36,803 nucleotides of DNA from an uncultured Eubacterium sp. (GTDB lineage: Bacteria > Bacillota > Clostridia > Lachnospirales > Lachnospiraceae). The stretch is taken from positions 1-36,803 of the forward strand of contig CANDJC010000042.1 of the NCBI GenBank assembly GCA_947384955.1, given 5' to 3'. A program made the translations under genes and the position numbers. Below, in pieces: positions 1-8,179 of the stretch. The notes beneath the pieces were generated by a model. That model worked only from the letters and a program-made list of their open reading frames with translations. It was not told the DNA's origin and did no database searches. How positions within the stretch are numbered: the first letter of the stretch is position 1; each line of letters starts with the position of its first letter.

Positions 1-173
1 CACTATAAAATGTTATGAAAAACAAATGTAAACAGATAACTGGAAGGGATTATAGACGGGATGCATGGAACCAGGCTTTCAGATTTTCAGATGCTGGATT
101 ATTGCATGCCGGTAAACGGACTGGCGGCATCAGCATGGCAGTATTTTGGAAGATATAAGGCGGGGAGGAAATT

Positions 174-584
174 ATGCGGGAACTGGATTACGGGAAAATC
201 GGGATGCGCATCCGCCAGGTGCGCAGGGCAAAGGGCTGGTCACAGGGCGAGCTGGCAGAAAAGTGCGGCATCAGCATGTCGTTTTTAGGACATATCGAGC
301 GGGGAAGCAGAATCATGAGCATGGAGACGTTTGCAAATATCTGCGCAGCGCTGGAATCCGGGGCGGACGAGCTGCTCTGGGGCCTGGCCGGGTCGGATTC
401 GAAGGCTGTGCTGGATATGTGGAACCTGCCGGATAAAAGGAAACAGAAAGGAAAGGCAGAAAATGCGGACAGACAGTCAGAATGTGGGATGCAGGAAAAG
501 GAAGCAGGGAAAAAGAATGCGGACAGCTATGCGATGTATGTGAAAATTATGAAGTCGGTGGCGGAGATTATGAACGGGGAATAA
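174..584 (+). CDS. XRE-family helix-turn-helix regulator at the head of the polysaccharide locus
   Basis: A 136-residue protein with an N-terminal Cro/C1-type DNA-binding domain at about residues 7-65. The fold is seen in the pattern IRQVRRAKGWSQGELAEKCG followed by SMSFLGHIERG and a third helix ending in LCAALE-like residues (ICAALE). The C-terminal half is charged and low in complexity and has no recognised ligand domain. The start is set by GGGGAGGAAATT directly before ATG. It ends 33 bases before the Wzz-like gene in the same direction, so it probably regulates the locus or itself; that role is inferred from position. The target is unknown. Shifted-frame ORFs over the same DNA lack a usable ribosome site and are not real. 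Confidence 0.85.
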   Translation: MRELDYGKIGMRIRQVRRAKGWSQGELAEKCGISMSFLGHIERGSRIMSMETFANICAALESGADELLWGLAGSDSKAVLDMWNLPDKRKQKGKAENADRQSECGMQEKEAGKKNADSYAMYVKIMKSVAEIMNGE

Positions 585-617
585 ATGTGCGGGTAGATGA
601 AAGGATAAGAAACAGGG

Positions 618-2063
618 ATGGAGAAACAGGATTCTTGGAAACGGACACAGGAGATGGAGATTGATTTAACGGACCTGATGCGCAGGTTTTTGGGGCAGTG
701 GAAGCAGATTCTTATCTGCGGGCTGGTGTTTGCTATAGCAGGGGCGGGATTTAGTTATGTGAAAAGCAGAAGCAGCACAGGAGTATCAGAAACAGTGACT
801 GCCGAGGAGACAGAGCTTACAGAAATGGAATTGCAGGATGCCAGGGACGCTGCGGCAGTGGAAGCAGAAATCAGGAATCTGAAAGAATATCTGGACAATT
901 CCATTCTGATGCAGGCAGATCCATATCATAAACAGAAGGTTATCCTGCTCTACAGCATTGACCATGCAAAAAGAAAAACCGTACAGAAGATTACAGAGGC
1001 TTACATCAGCTTTCTGGTCAATGGCGGACTGGCGGATGCATTGAAGGAATCCGGCAGCCCGCAGTGGGATATCGATAAAAGTTATCTCGCGGAACTGATT
1101 ACAGCTTATCAAAAGACCTATAGTTATCCATACCAGGTTCTGGCAGACCATACTGTGGAAGATGCTTTGCAATCGGAGTCGCTTTTTTATGTTGAGATAA
1201 CAGGAAGCAATGAAAAAATGACGCAAAAACTGGCCGAATCTGTGCAGTCTGCGCTGAAAACACAGCATAAAAAATTGAAAGAAACGGTCGGAAACCACAG
1301 GCTGGAACTGTTAAGCAGCGAAAAAAATGTACTGGCAGACAGCGGCCTGCAGGCACAGCAGCATGATAAAAGGGCACTTTTGAAAACATATAGGGACAGC
1401 CTGAATGCGTCTGTGGCTACATTTAACAGGGAACAGCTGGCAGTATACCAGGAAGAGGCTGACATAGACAGAGAGCAGCAGAATCAGGAAGAACCGCCGG
1501 AAGCGGTGATACCGGATTCTCCTGGAATCAGTGTGAAATATGTACTGGCCGGTTTTCTGGCAGGGACTTTTTTTTGCTGTGCTGTATCTGTCTTATGGTA
1601 TTTATTTTCAGATTCCATAAAGAGTGCGGAGGAAATCAAAGCGGTGTATGCATTTCCGTTTTACGGAGAGATATCTGCAAATAAGCAGAAAACAGCATGG
1701 AAGATATTAAAAAAAGACAGGGAATCCGGGAATGAACAAGAGCAGGCACAGCTGCTGAACCGGCTTCGGCTTGCATGCAGGAAGAATGGAATTACAAAAA
1801 TTTATGCAGCTTCTGATTTTGTATTTGACAGCCGGGAAATGGAATGCCTGGAAGAGGCAGCCGTACAGTTAAAAAACTGGGGAATTGAGCTGGTTCCGGC
1901 AGAAAATGCATATAGGGACACGTTTGTCTGGGATGACCTTGCAGAAGCTGGGAATGTGCTGCTTGTCTGCAGGATAGGAACAACGACACATCAGTCGGTT
2001 GATGAGGCAATGCGCTTTTATCTGGAAAATAGCATTGCAGTGGCTGGTGCCATGACATTTTAG
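618..2063 (+). CDS. Wzz/YveK-like chain-length determinant with a P-loop-less kinase-like C-terminal domain
   Basis: A 481-residue inner-membrane protein. Residues ~30-48 form the first membrane helix, ~50-300 are an extracellular mostly helical segment, a proline-rich stretch (PPEAVIPDSPG) leads into a second helix at ~306-328, and ~350-481 are cytoplasmic. This is the layout of the polysaccharide co-polymerase family that sets chain length with the Wzy polymerase. The cytoplasmic tail is unusual: it resembles the end of CpsD/YwqD tyrosine kinases (GNVLLVCRIGTTTHQSVDEA, then a hydrophobic strand ending IAVAGAMTF), but I see no Walker A glycine-lysine loop and no tyrosine cluster. It may be a non-catalytic relic or a docking domain. 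The ATG at 654 is a weaker start because its AGGAG sits too close. No separate kinase gene is present in the window. Confidence 0.75.
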   Translation: MEKQDSWKRTQEMEIDLTDLMRRFLGQWKQILICGLVFAIAGAGFSYVKSRSSTGVSETVTAEETELTEMELQDARDAAAVEAEIRNLKEYLDNSILMQADPYHKQKVILLYSIDHAKRKTVQKITEAYISFLVNGGLADALKESGSPQWDIDKSYLAELITAYQKTYSYPYQVLADHTVEDALQSESLFYVEITGSNEKMTQKLAESVQSALKTQHKKLKETVGNHRLELLSSEKNVLADSGLQAQQHDKRALLKTYRDSLNASVATFNREQLAVYQEEADIDREQQNQEEPPEAVIPDSPGISVKYVLAGFLAGTFFCCAVSVLWYLFSDSIKSAEEIKAVYAFPFYGEISANKQKTAWKILKKDRESGNEQEQAQLLNRLRLACRKNGITKIYAASDFVFDSREMECLEEAAVQLKNWGIELVPAENAYRDTFVWDDLAEAGNVLLVCRIGTTTHQSVDEAMRFYLENSIAVAGAMTF

Positions 2064-2262
2064 ATAAATGGAGTTAAATAAAACCGGATGTTTCATGTGG
2101 GTCTGAAGGCTGCATGAAAATAAAGGGGTAATATGGCCGCATTTGGATGCGGAAGAAAGCCTGGCACATGACAGATGAGCCGGGATGGCGAAGCACGCCC
2201 GAAAAACGGAAGATGCAGGATTTGGCAGCAGCAGACCTGAATAATGAAGGAAAGCACATAAC
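2064..2262 (+). promoter_or_regulatory. Structured 200-base leader between the wzz-like gene and the glycosyltransferase operon
   Basis: This gap carries no supported gene. Two compact hairpins can be read directly: CCGCAT-TTGG-ATGCGG at 2137-2152, and GGCG-AAGCA-CGCC at 2187-2199, the latter followed closely by CCGAAAAACGG. No run of T follows either, so they are not simple terminators. The position in front of a ~28 kb operon fits a processive-antitermination or other leader RNA, as with LoaP-type systems of Firmicutes, but I recognise no known RNA family and no loaP/nusG paralogue is in the window. The functional reading is inference. Confidence 0.3.
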
Positions 2263-4086
2263 ATGAAGAACGAAAAAAACGGCAGGAAGAAAAAAGGAAA
2301 AGTTCTGATGGTTGCATCAGTAGCTTCTATGATTGACCAGTTTAATATCCCCAATATCCGTCTTTTGATTTCGCTGGGATATCAGCCGGATGTAGCTTGT
2401 AACTTTCAAAAAGGCAGTACCTGCAGCGATGAAAAAATAAGAGGGCTGCTGGAACTTTTGGAAAATCTGCATGTGGACTGTTACCAGATAGATTTTGAAC
2501 GCAGCCCTTTTAACTTGAACGCAGCTGTCAGGGCATTTAGGCAGCTGGACAGGGTGCTGGAAGGAAATGCGCGGACAGTTCATGGAAAACGCTGGCATAA
2601 GGACAGGGAGCCGTACTGCTTTATCCATGCCCACAGTCCGGTGGGAGGTGCAATCGGCAGAATTGCAGCAAAGCGCAGGCATACAGCAAGCATATATACC
2701 GCGCATGGATTTCATTTTTACCGCGGAGCTCCGCTGAAAAACTGGCTTTTGTATTATCCGGCGGAGCTGGCATTAAGCTGTATTACCGATGTCCTGATAA
2801 CCATTAACAGAGAAGATTATAAAAGGGCAAAACAGAAGCTGCATGCAAAAAAAACCATTTATATTCCAGGTGTCGGGGCAGATACTGGAAAATTTTCAAT
2901 GATAAAAAGGAAACCGGAGGAAAAACGAAGGGAGCTTGGATTGCAAAAAGACGGCCTTCTGCTGCTTTCAGCAGGAGAGCTGAATGAAAATAAGAACCAT
3001 GCAGCTGTTATCCGTGCCCTGGCATTGCTGAAAGAGGAACCTTTTTTTTCACATATGCAGTATATGATCTGCGGTAAAGGGACACCTTCCAAAGAGCAAG
3101 AGCTGGAGAAGCTGGCGAAAGGGCTTGGCATATCCAGTCATGTCTGTTTTCTGGGATTTCGGGAGGATATGACGGACATATATGGATGCGCGGATATTTT
3201 CATACTGCCGTCCAAACGGGAAGGACTGCCGGCAGCGCTGATGGAAGCAATGGCAGCGGGGCTTCCGGTTATCTGTTCGGATATCCGTGGAAATACAGAC
3301 CTTGTAAAAAATAATGTGCATGGTTTTGTATGCACCATGGAAGAAAGGGAAACGGCGGGCCTGATAAAAAGACTGGCATGTGATGAGCAGCTGAGAAAGC
3401 AGCTTGGAGCGAATGCGGCCTGGGATATCCGAAGGTTTGATATTTCCAGGGTCAGTGCATCCATGAAAGAATTATATGAAAAAATGAAAGGGGGGGGGTA
3501 TTGCAGGACGGCAGCGCTGGCAGAACGAATGATTGTCAGAAAAAAGTATGGAATTTCAAAAGATGCGTTTGTCCTGCTTTCAGCAGGAGAGTTAAATGAA
3601 AATAAAAATCATGGCACAGTTATTCAGGCTGTAGCAGAACTGAGAAACAGCCATATCTGCTATATGATTTGCGGTCAGGGAAACCGCAGAATGGAATATG
3701 AAAAGCAGATTCGGGAAAAAAAGATGGAAGGTGTGGTGATTCTGGCCGGTTATCAGAAAGAAATGGCTGCATATTATCATGCATCAGACGCATTTGTGCT
3801 GCCATCCAAAAGGGAAGGTCTTGGAATGGCAGCATTAGAAGCCATGCTGGCCGGACTGCCGCTGATTTCATCCGATTCCGGGGGCATTACAGATTATTCG
3901 AAGGATGGGGTGACTGGGATTGTGATTAAAAATGGCAGCGGGAAGAAAGCGTATGCGGACGCAGCCGTAAGGATTCAGGATAAACGGAAGTGGAAGCTGT
4001 ATTCAGACAATGCCGCAGCCAGGGCGCTGGATTTTGGAAAAAGCGTGACGCAGCAGACCATGAGGAGAGTATATAAAGGATTTTAA
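2263..4086 (+). CDS. GT4 glycosyltransferase with a duplicated C-terminal donor-binding half
   Basis: A 607-residue cytoplasmic GT-B enzyme of family GT4. Residues ~13-405 are a complete enzyme: an acceptor-side Rossmann half (HAHSPVGG, YTAHGFHF) and a donor-side half with GELNENKNH at ~237 and the E-x7-E loop PSKREGLPAALMEAMAAG at ~317-334. Residues ~413-607 repeat only the donor half: GELNENKNH again at ~442 and PSKREGLGMAALEAMLAG at ~514-531. The two halves are joined by Gly-Gly-Gly encoded by a nine-G tract (codons 410-412). Usual GT4 proteins are 350-420 residues, so the extra ~195 residues are an internal duplication. Loss or gain of one G would leave the first enzyme complete and remove the repeat. 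The ATG lies 8 bases after a GAAGGAAAG-type site. The sugar is unknown. Confidence 0.85.
   Translation: MKNEKNGRKKKGKVLMVASVASMIDQFNIPNIRLLISLGYQPDVACNFQKGSTCSDEKIRGLLELLENLHVDCYQIDFERSPFNLNAAVRAFRQLDRVLEGNARTVHGKRWHKDREPYCFIHAHSPVGGAIGRIAAKRRHTASIYTAHGFHFYRGAPLKNWLLYYPAELALSCITDVLITINREDYKRAKQKLHAKKTIYIPGVGADTGKFSMIKRKPEEKRRELGLQKDGLLLLSAGELNENKNHAAVIRALALLKEEPFFSHMQYMICGKGTPSKEQELEKLAKGLGISSHVCFLGFREDMTDIYGCADIFILPSKREGLPAALMEAMAAGLPVICSDIRGNTDLVKNNVHGFVCTMEERETAGLIKRLACDEQLRKQLGANAAWDIRRFDISRVSASMKELYEKMKGGGYCRTAALAERMIVRKKYGISKDAFVLLSAGELNENKNHGTVIQAVAELRNSHICYMICGQGNRRMEYEKQIREKKMEGVVILAGYQKEMAAYYHASDAFVLPSKREGLGMAALEAMLAGLPLISSDSGGITDYSKDGVTGIVIKNGSGKKAYADAAVRIQDKRKWKLYSDNAAARALDFGKSVTQQTMRRVYKGF
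3490..3498 (+). repeat. Poly-G tract (G9) 1, in the inter-domain linker of the tandem GT4
   Basis: Nine consecutive G on the coding strand, codon phase 1, encoding GGG at residues 410-412. With eight G the frame meets TGA at 3530-3532; with ten G it meets TGA at 3597-3599. Both would give a protein of about 425-445 residues holding the whole first GT4 module but not the duplicated half. Slippage would therefore switch between two protein forms, not on and off. That it slips in vivo is inferred from length and composition. Confidence 0.75.
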
Positions 4087-4088
4087 GC

Positions 4089-4898
4089 ATGAAAGACAGA
4101 CCGTTAGTAAGTGTCATTATGGGTGTATATAACTGTGAAGAAACCGTGCGTGCCAGCATCGAATCTATTATCAGGCAGAGCTATGAAAACTGGGAATTTA
4201 TTATCTGTGACGACTGTTCTGAAGATGCCACCTATGACATATGCAGAGAGTATGCACGCAAAGACAAACGCTTTATAATATTGAGAAACAGGCAGAACAG
4301 AAAGCTGGCAGCAGCATTGAACAGATGTCTTGCAAGGGCACAGGGAAAATACATAGCCAGAATGGATGCGGATGATATCAGCCTGCCAAAGCGTCTGGAA
4401 AGGGAAGTAAGTTTTTTGGAAAAGCATCCGCAAATCGATGCGGCAGGCTGCTGCTGTTATATCACTGACGGAAAGGAAATTATTTCAAAGCGCAGATATA
4501 AAGAGCATCCGCAAAAAAAAGACCTGCTGTTTCGTCCGCCGTTTGCGCATCCGGCCATCTGTGTGAAAAAAGAAGTATATGACAGCCTGCAGGGCTATAC
4601 GAAGGATAAAAAAATAGTCCGTGCGCAGGATTTGGAATTCTGGTTCCGGTTTTATGAAAATGGATTTACGGGATATAATTTGCAGGAATATCTGTTTCAG
4701 TACCGGGAATCGTTTTCTGATTATAAAAAAAGAAGCCTGAAAACAGGAGTGCAGACAGCAAAGGTTTTTTTGGAAGGCTATAAGCGGCTGCATGTTCCGT
4801 GGTGTTTATATCCTCTTGCATGTAAGCCTGTGTTATCGGCGCTTCTGCCGGACAGGCTTTTATACTGGTTTCATAATGGAGGGGAATATGCCAGGTAA
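4089..4898 (+). CDS. GT2 family glycosyltransferase
   Basis: A 269-residue GT-A enzyme. The N-terminal nucleotide-binding signature VSVIMGVYNCEETVRASIES is at residues 7-26, the acidic pair CDDCSEDAT follows at ~40, and the metal-binding DxD is in ARMDADDISLP at ~91-101. An EFWFRFYENG segment near residue 188 matches the catalytic-base region of capsule GT2 enzymes. There is no membrane helix; it should act on an undecaprenyl-linked acceptor at the inner face of the membrane. It begins 2 bases after the tandem GT4 stop, so translation is probably coupled. Donor and linkage cannot be told from sequence. Confidence 0.85.
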   Translation: MKDRPLVSVIMGVYNCEETVRASIESIIRQSYENWEFIICDDCSEDATYDICREYARKDKRFIILRNRQNRKLAAALNRCLARAQGKYIARMDADDISLPKRLEREVSFLEKHPQIDAAGCCCYITDGKEIISKRRYKEHPQKKDLLFRPPFAHPAICVKKEVYDSLQGYTKDKKIVRAQDLEFWFRFYENGFTGYNLQEYLFQYRESFSDYKKRSLKTGVQTAKVFLEGYKRLHVPWCLYPLACKPVLSALLPDRLLYWFHNGGEYAR

Positions 4899-4928
4899 AT
4901 GTGCAAAGGAAGATTCAGGGAGAGCATA

Positions 4929-5816
4929 ATGAATGTTATTGTCAGGATAAAGGGCGGCATGGGAAACCAGATGTTCGAATATGCGTGTGCGAGAGCAATA
5001 CAGATAAGGCATCAGGGAGATGCTGTCATTCTTGATTTGGCGGAAATGGAAAATGAAAGGAATGGGCGAAAATACGCCCTGGATGCTTTTCGAATTCCAA
5101 AAAGTGTCCATATTTTGAAAACACATAGATATGATAAATATTCCAGAAAGGAAAATCCGTTTCTGCGTATTGGGCAGAAACTATATCCTGAAATGATATA
5201 CCGGGCATATGCAAAGAATAATATATTTATATGGGATAATGATGAATATAAAAAATTAAAAGCAGATAATGCAGGGGATATTTACCTGAATGGGTACTGG
5301 CAGAGCAGCAGGTATTTTTCCGATGTCAGCCGTCAGATACTGTCTGACTTTACTTTTATTACGAAATTAAATAAAGAACAGGAAGTGAAAAAGCGGAAGA
5401 TATCAGGTTCACAAAGTGTCTGTGTCCATATTCGTTTAGGTGATTATTTAAACACTGCGAATTATCTGGTGCGGGGGGGGGTATGCACAAGGGAATATTA
5501 TATAAAGGGAATGAAAATAATCAAAAATAAAATTCCTGATGCTGAGTTTCATATATTTTCTGATGATATGGCTGCGGCTTTTGAAATGCTTTCTGGACAG
5601 AATGATATGGATATGGTTTTTGAAGGAAGCAATTCAGAAAAAGCGGATTTGGAACTGATGTCATGCTGCAGGCATTTTGTTATTTCTAACAGTACGTTTA
5701 GCTGGTGGGCACAGTATTTGTCAAAAAATAAGGCTAAAATAGTATGTGCTCCTTCAAGATGGAAAAATGGCCAGAAAGTGGAATCTATTTATGAAAAGAA
5801 CTGGATTCTTATATAA
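4929..5816 (+). CDS. GT11-type alpha-1,2-fucosyltransferase, carrying a poly-G tract
   Basis: A 295-residue protein of the GT11 family, which moves L-fucose from GDP-fucose onto galactose or a similar acceptor. It starts with the family N-terminus (VIVRIKGGMGNQMFEYACARA), has the HxRxGDY donor motif as HIRLGDY at ~167-173, and the late motif SNSTFSWWAQYL at ~252-263. I chose ATG 4929 because GGGAGAG lies 4-5 bases upstream and the family starts there; ATG 4899 has no ribosome site. gmd follows at once and fcl lies at 11,148, so the donor is made by the same operon. A nine-G tract at codons 182-185 lies after the first motif, so frameshift would remove the last third of the enzyme including the SNSTFSWW region. 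Confidence 0.88.
   Translation: MNVIVRIKGGMGNQMFEYACARAIQIRHQGDAVILDLAEMENERNGRKYALDAFRIPKSVHILKTHRYDKYSRKENPFLRIGQKLYPEMIYRAYAKNNIFIWDNDEYKKLKADNAGDIYLNGYWQSSRYFSDVSRQILSDFTFITKLNKEQEVKKRKISGSQSVCVHIRLGDYLNTANYLVRGGVCTREYYIKGMKIIKNKIPDAEFHIFSDDMAAAFEMLSGQNDMDMVFEGSNSEKADLELMSCCRHFVISNSTFSWWAQYLSKNKAKIVCAPSRWKNGQKVESIYEKNWILI
5473..5481 (+). repeat. Poly-G tract (G9) 2, inside the GT11 fucosyltransferase
   Basis: Nine G on the coding strand, codon phase 2, encoding R-G-G-V. Eight G leads to TAA at 5503-5505; ten G leads to TAA at 5528-5530. Either product stops near residue 190-200 and lacks the C-terminal catalytic motifs, so the gene would be off. It is on in this sequence. Phase variation is an inference. 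Confidence 0.75.
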
Positions 5817-5858
5817 TATATGATTTTGACGGATAATTGGAAGGATAAAAGGGTTTGT

Positions 5859-6947
5859 ATGAAAAAAGCATTGATAACCGGGGTGACGGGCCAGGATGGT
5901 TCTTTTCTGGCTGAGTTTTTACTGGAAAAGGGATATGAAGTTCATGGAATCATAAGGAGGGCTTCCGTAGATTTTCGTGAGCGCATTATGCATTTAGAAG
6001 GACTGGAAAATTTTCATCTGCATTACGGTGATTTGTCTGATTCTATGAGCATGATTCAGGTAATAGGTGCTGTACGTCCGGACGAATTATATAATCTTGC
6101 AGCTCAAAGCCATGTGCAGGTAAGCTTTGATATGCCGGAATTTACGGCAGATGTAGATGCGGTTGGTGTTTTACGGGTACTGGAGGCTGTACGTGCCTGC
6201 GGTCTGGCAGATGTCTGCCGGATTTACCAGGCTTCGACATCGGAGCTGTTTGGAAAGGTTGAGGAAGTACCACAGTCAGAGACAACACCGTTTCATCCCT
6301 ACAGTCCCTATGCGGCAGCAAAGCAGTATGGCTTTTGGATTGTGAAAGAGTATCGGGAAGCGTATGGGATGTTTGCATGTTCCGGAATTTTGTTTAATCA
6401 TGAATCAGAGAGACGGGGAGAAACATTTGTTACAAGGAAAATTACACTTGCAGCCAGCCGCATTGCTCAGAAGAAGCAGGAAAAACTGTTTCTAGGCAAT
6501 CTATCTTCCAGACGCGACTGGGGATATGCAAAAGATTATGTGGAATGCATGTGGCTGATGCTGCAAAATGATAAACCACAGGATTTTGTGATAGCAACCG
6601 GAATCCAGCACAGTGTCCGTGAATTCTGTATGCTGGCTTTTCATTATGCAGGAATAGAGCTGGAATTTAAAGGCAGCGGCATAGACGAAAAGGGATATGA
6701 TAAATCATCAGGACGTGTTCTGGTAGAAGTGGCGGAAGATTTTTACCGGCCTACAGATGTTGTGAATCTTTTGGGGAATCCGGCAAAAGCGAAAGCACAG
6801 CTGGGCTGGAACCCGCAAAAAACTTCTTTTGAAGAACTGGTTAAAAAAATGGTTGTGCATGATATGAAGCGGGCTGCGCAAGAGAGAATGCAGGAACAAA
6901 TCAGGACAAACCTGGCCGAATATCTGGAAAAAGGAGTTGTAAAATAA
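5859..6947 (+). CDS. gmd: GDP-mannose 4,6-dehydratase
   Basis: A 362-residue NAD(P)-dependent short-chain dehydratase that turns GDP-D-mannose into GDP-4-keto-6-deoxymannose, the first step to GDP-L-fucose. The signs are the Rossmann loop GVTGQDGSF at residues 8-16, the catalytic STSELFG segment, the Y-x3-K pair in [11 protein letters not shown], and the family-specific [18 protein letters not shown] start at ATG 5859 ([14 protein letters not shown]), which matches the family and has AAAGGG upstream; ATG 5820 only adds a non-conserved leader. It sits between the fucosyltransferase and a GT4; its partner fcl is ~4.2 kb downstream. The length is normal for the family. Confidence 0.95.
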   Translation: MKKALITGVTGQDGSFLAEFLLEKGYEVHGIIRRASVDFRERIMHLEGLENFHLHYGDLSDSMSMIQVIGAVRPDELYNLAAQSHVQVSFDMPEFTADVDAVGVLRVLEAVRACGLADVCRIYQASTSELFGKVEEVPQSETTPFHPYSPYAAAKQYGFWIVKEYREAYGMFACSGILFNHESERRGETFVTRKITLAASRIAQKKQEKLFLGNLSSRRDWGYAKDYVECMWLMLQNDKPQDFVIATGIQHSVREFCMLAFHYAGIELEFKGSGIDEKGYDKSSGRVLVEVAEDFYRPTDVVNLLGNPAKAKAQLGWNPQKTSFEELVKKMVVHDMKRAAQERMQEQIRTNLAEYLEKGVVK

Positions 6948-6976
6948 ATCTCTGGGCGCAGAATGAGGTTATTACC

Positions 6977-8170
6977 ATGAAAAAAGAAATAGCAGTATCT
7001 GCTTTAGGCGTTAAAAAGAAAAAAATAATTTTTACAGTTTCTACTTATTATCCGAAAAAAGACGGAGTGCAGTTTGTTACCGAATATTTAGCAGAAGGAC
7101 TGGCTGCTAGGGAATATGATGTAACAGTTATTACACAAAGTATAGATGGTGTTTCAGATGAGGAATGGCATAAAGGCGTGCATATCATAAGATTTCATAT
7201 CTATACAAAGCATGCTCTGCATTACGGTGATATTGAAAAATACAAAAAATATGTACTGAAAATATCGAAGCATGCGGATATTTTAGTAAATGTATGCATG
7301 CAGTGTGCGGCTACTGATTCAATACTTCCGTTGCTTAAAAAAATATCATGCAGAAAAATATTATATATGCATGGGATGTACCGGTTTCAGTGGAAAAAAG
7401 AAGATTTTGCATCTGCAAAAGAATCCGCACATAGAGTATGGAATTCCATTCTATGGGGAAGATTGTACCAGATGCATGGAGGGGATATCAGGCAGTACGA
7501 TAAAATCATTCAGATTCATCGGTTTGACGGGGCGTATGACTTCATAAAAAGAAGATACGGGATAGAAAGCATCGTGATTGAAAATGCCTGTGATGAGCAT
7601 TTTTTTGGAGAAACACAAAAAAACATATATGGTATAGATTCGCCATACTGCATTTGTGTTGCAAATTACTTAAGAATCAAAAACCAGATTTTTTCCATGA
7701 GAGCATTTTATCAGACAAAAGAAATGAAAGATTATGGCCTTATTTATATTGGAAGTGAGAAAAATGAATATTATTCCAAAATGTGCAGAGAAAAGGAAAC
7801 GCTGGAAAAGAAATATGGAAAAAGAAATGTGCAGTTCCTGACCAAAGTTGCGAGAAGTGATATTCCAGACTGGGTCAGGGGAGCTTCTATCTATCTTTTG
7901 AGCAGTATCAGCGAGGTTTTTCCGGTTTCGCTTATCGAAAGCATGGCTGCGGGAGTACCGTTTATAGCAACGGATGCTGGTGTTGCGAGGTTTCTGCCAG
8001 GCGGGGTAACAGTCCGTTCTGAAAGGGAGATGTCATACTGGCTGGCGCTGTTAGCTGAAAATAAAAAATGCAGGGATTCTTTAGGAACAGCCGGCAGAGA
8101 ATATGCCAGCTGTAATTTTAATATTACATCAAAAATTGAACAGCTGAAAAAAATGATAGAGGAATTATAA
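6977..8170 (+). CDS. GT4-like glycosyltransferase
   Basis: A 397-residue GT-B enzyme. The N-terminal half has the GT4 opening (IIFTVSTYYPKKDGVQFVTE) and MHGMYRFQW near residue 132. The C-terminal half has the E-x7-E region as SSISEVFPVSLIESMAAGVPFIATD at ~310-335, where the loop is shortened relative to the classic EGFGLPLLEAMA but keeps both acidic residues. The central region is AT-rich. It is preceded by a 29-base gap after gmd and followed by the Wzy-like polymerase. Cytoplasmic, acting on a lipid-linked acceptor; donor unknown. Confidence 0.8.
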   Translation: MKKEIAVSALGVKKKKIIFTVSTYYPKKDGVQFVTEYLAEGLAAREYDVTVITQSIDGVSDEEWHKGVHIIRFHIYTKHALHYGDIEKYKKYVLKISKHADILVNVCMQCAATDSILPLLKKISCRKILYMHGMYRFQWKKEDFASAKESAHRVWNSILWGRLYQMHGGDIRQYDKIIQIHRFDGAYDFIKRRYGIESIVIENACDEHFFGETQKNIYGIDSPYCICVANYLRIKNQIFSMRAFYQTKEMKDYGLIYIGSEKNEYYSKMCREKETLEKKYGKRNVQFLTKVARSDIPDWVRGASIYLLSSISEVFPVSLIESMAAGVPFIATDAGVARFLPGGVTVRSEREMSYWLALLAENKKCRDSLGTAGREYASCNFNITSKIEQLKKMIEEL

Positions 8171-8179
8171 AGCAGAAGT

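Noticed and set aside
61-288. 75-codon frame at the start of the window
   Set aside because: No ribosome site, overlaps the XRE gene in another frame, and composition is not protein-like.
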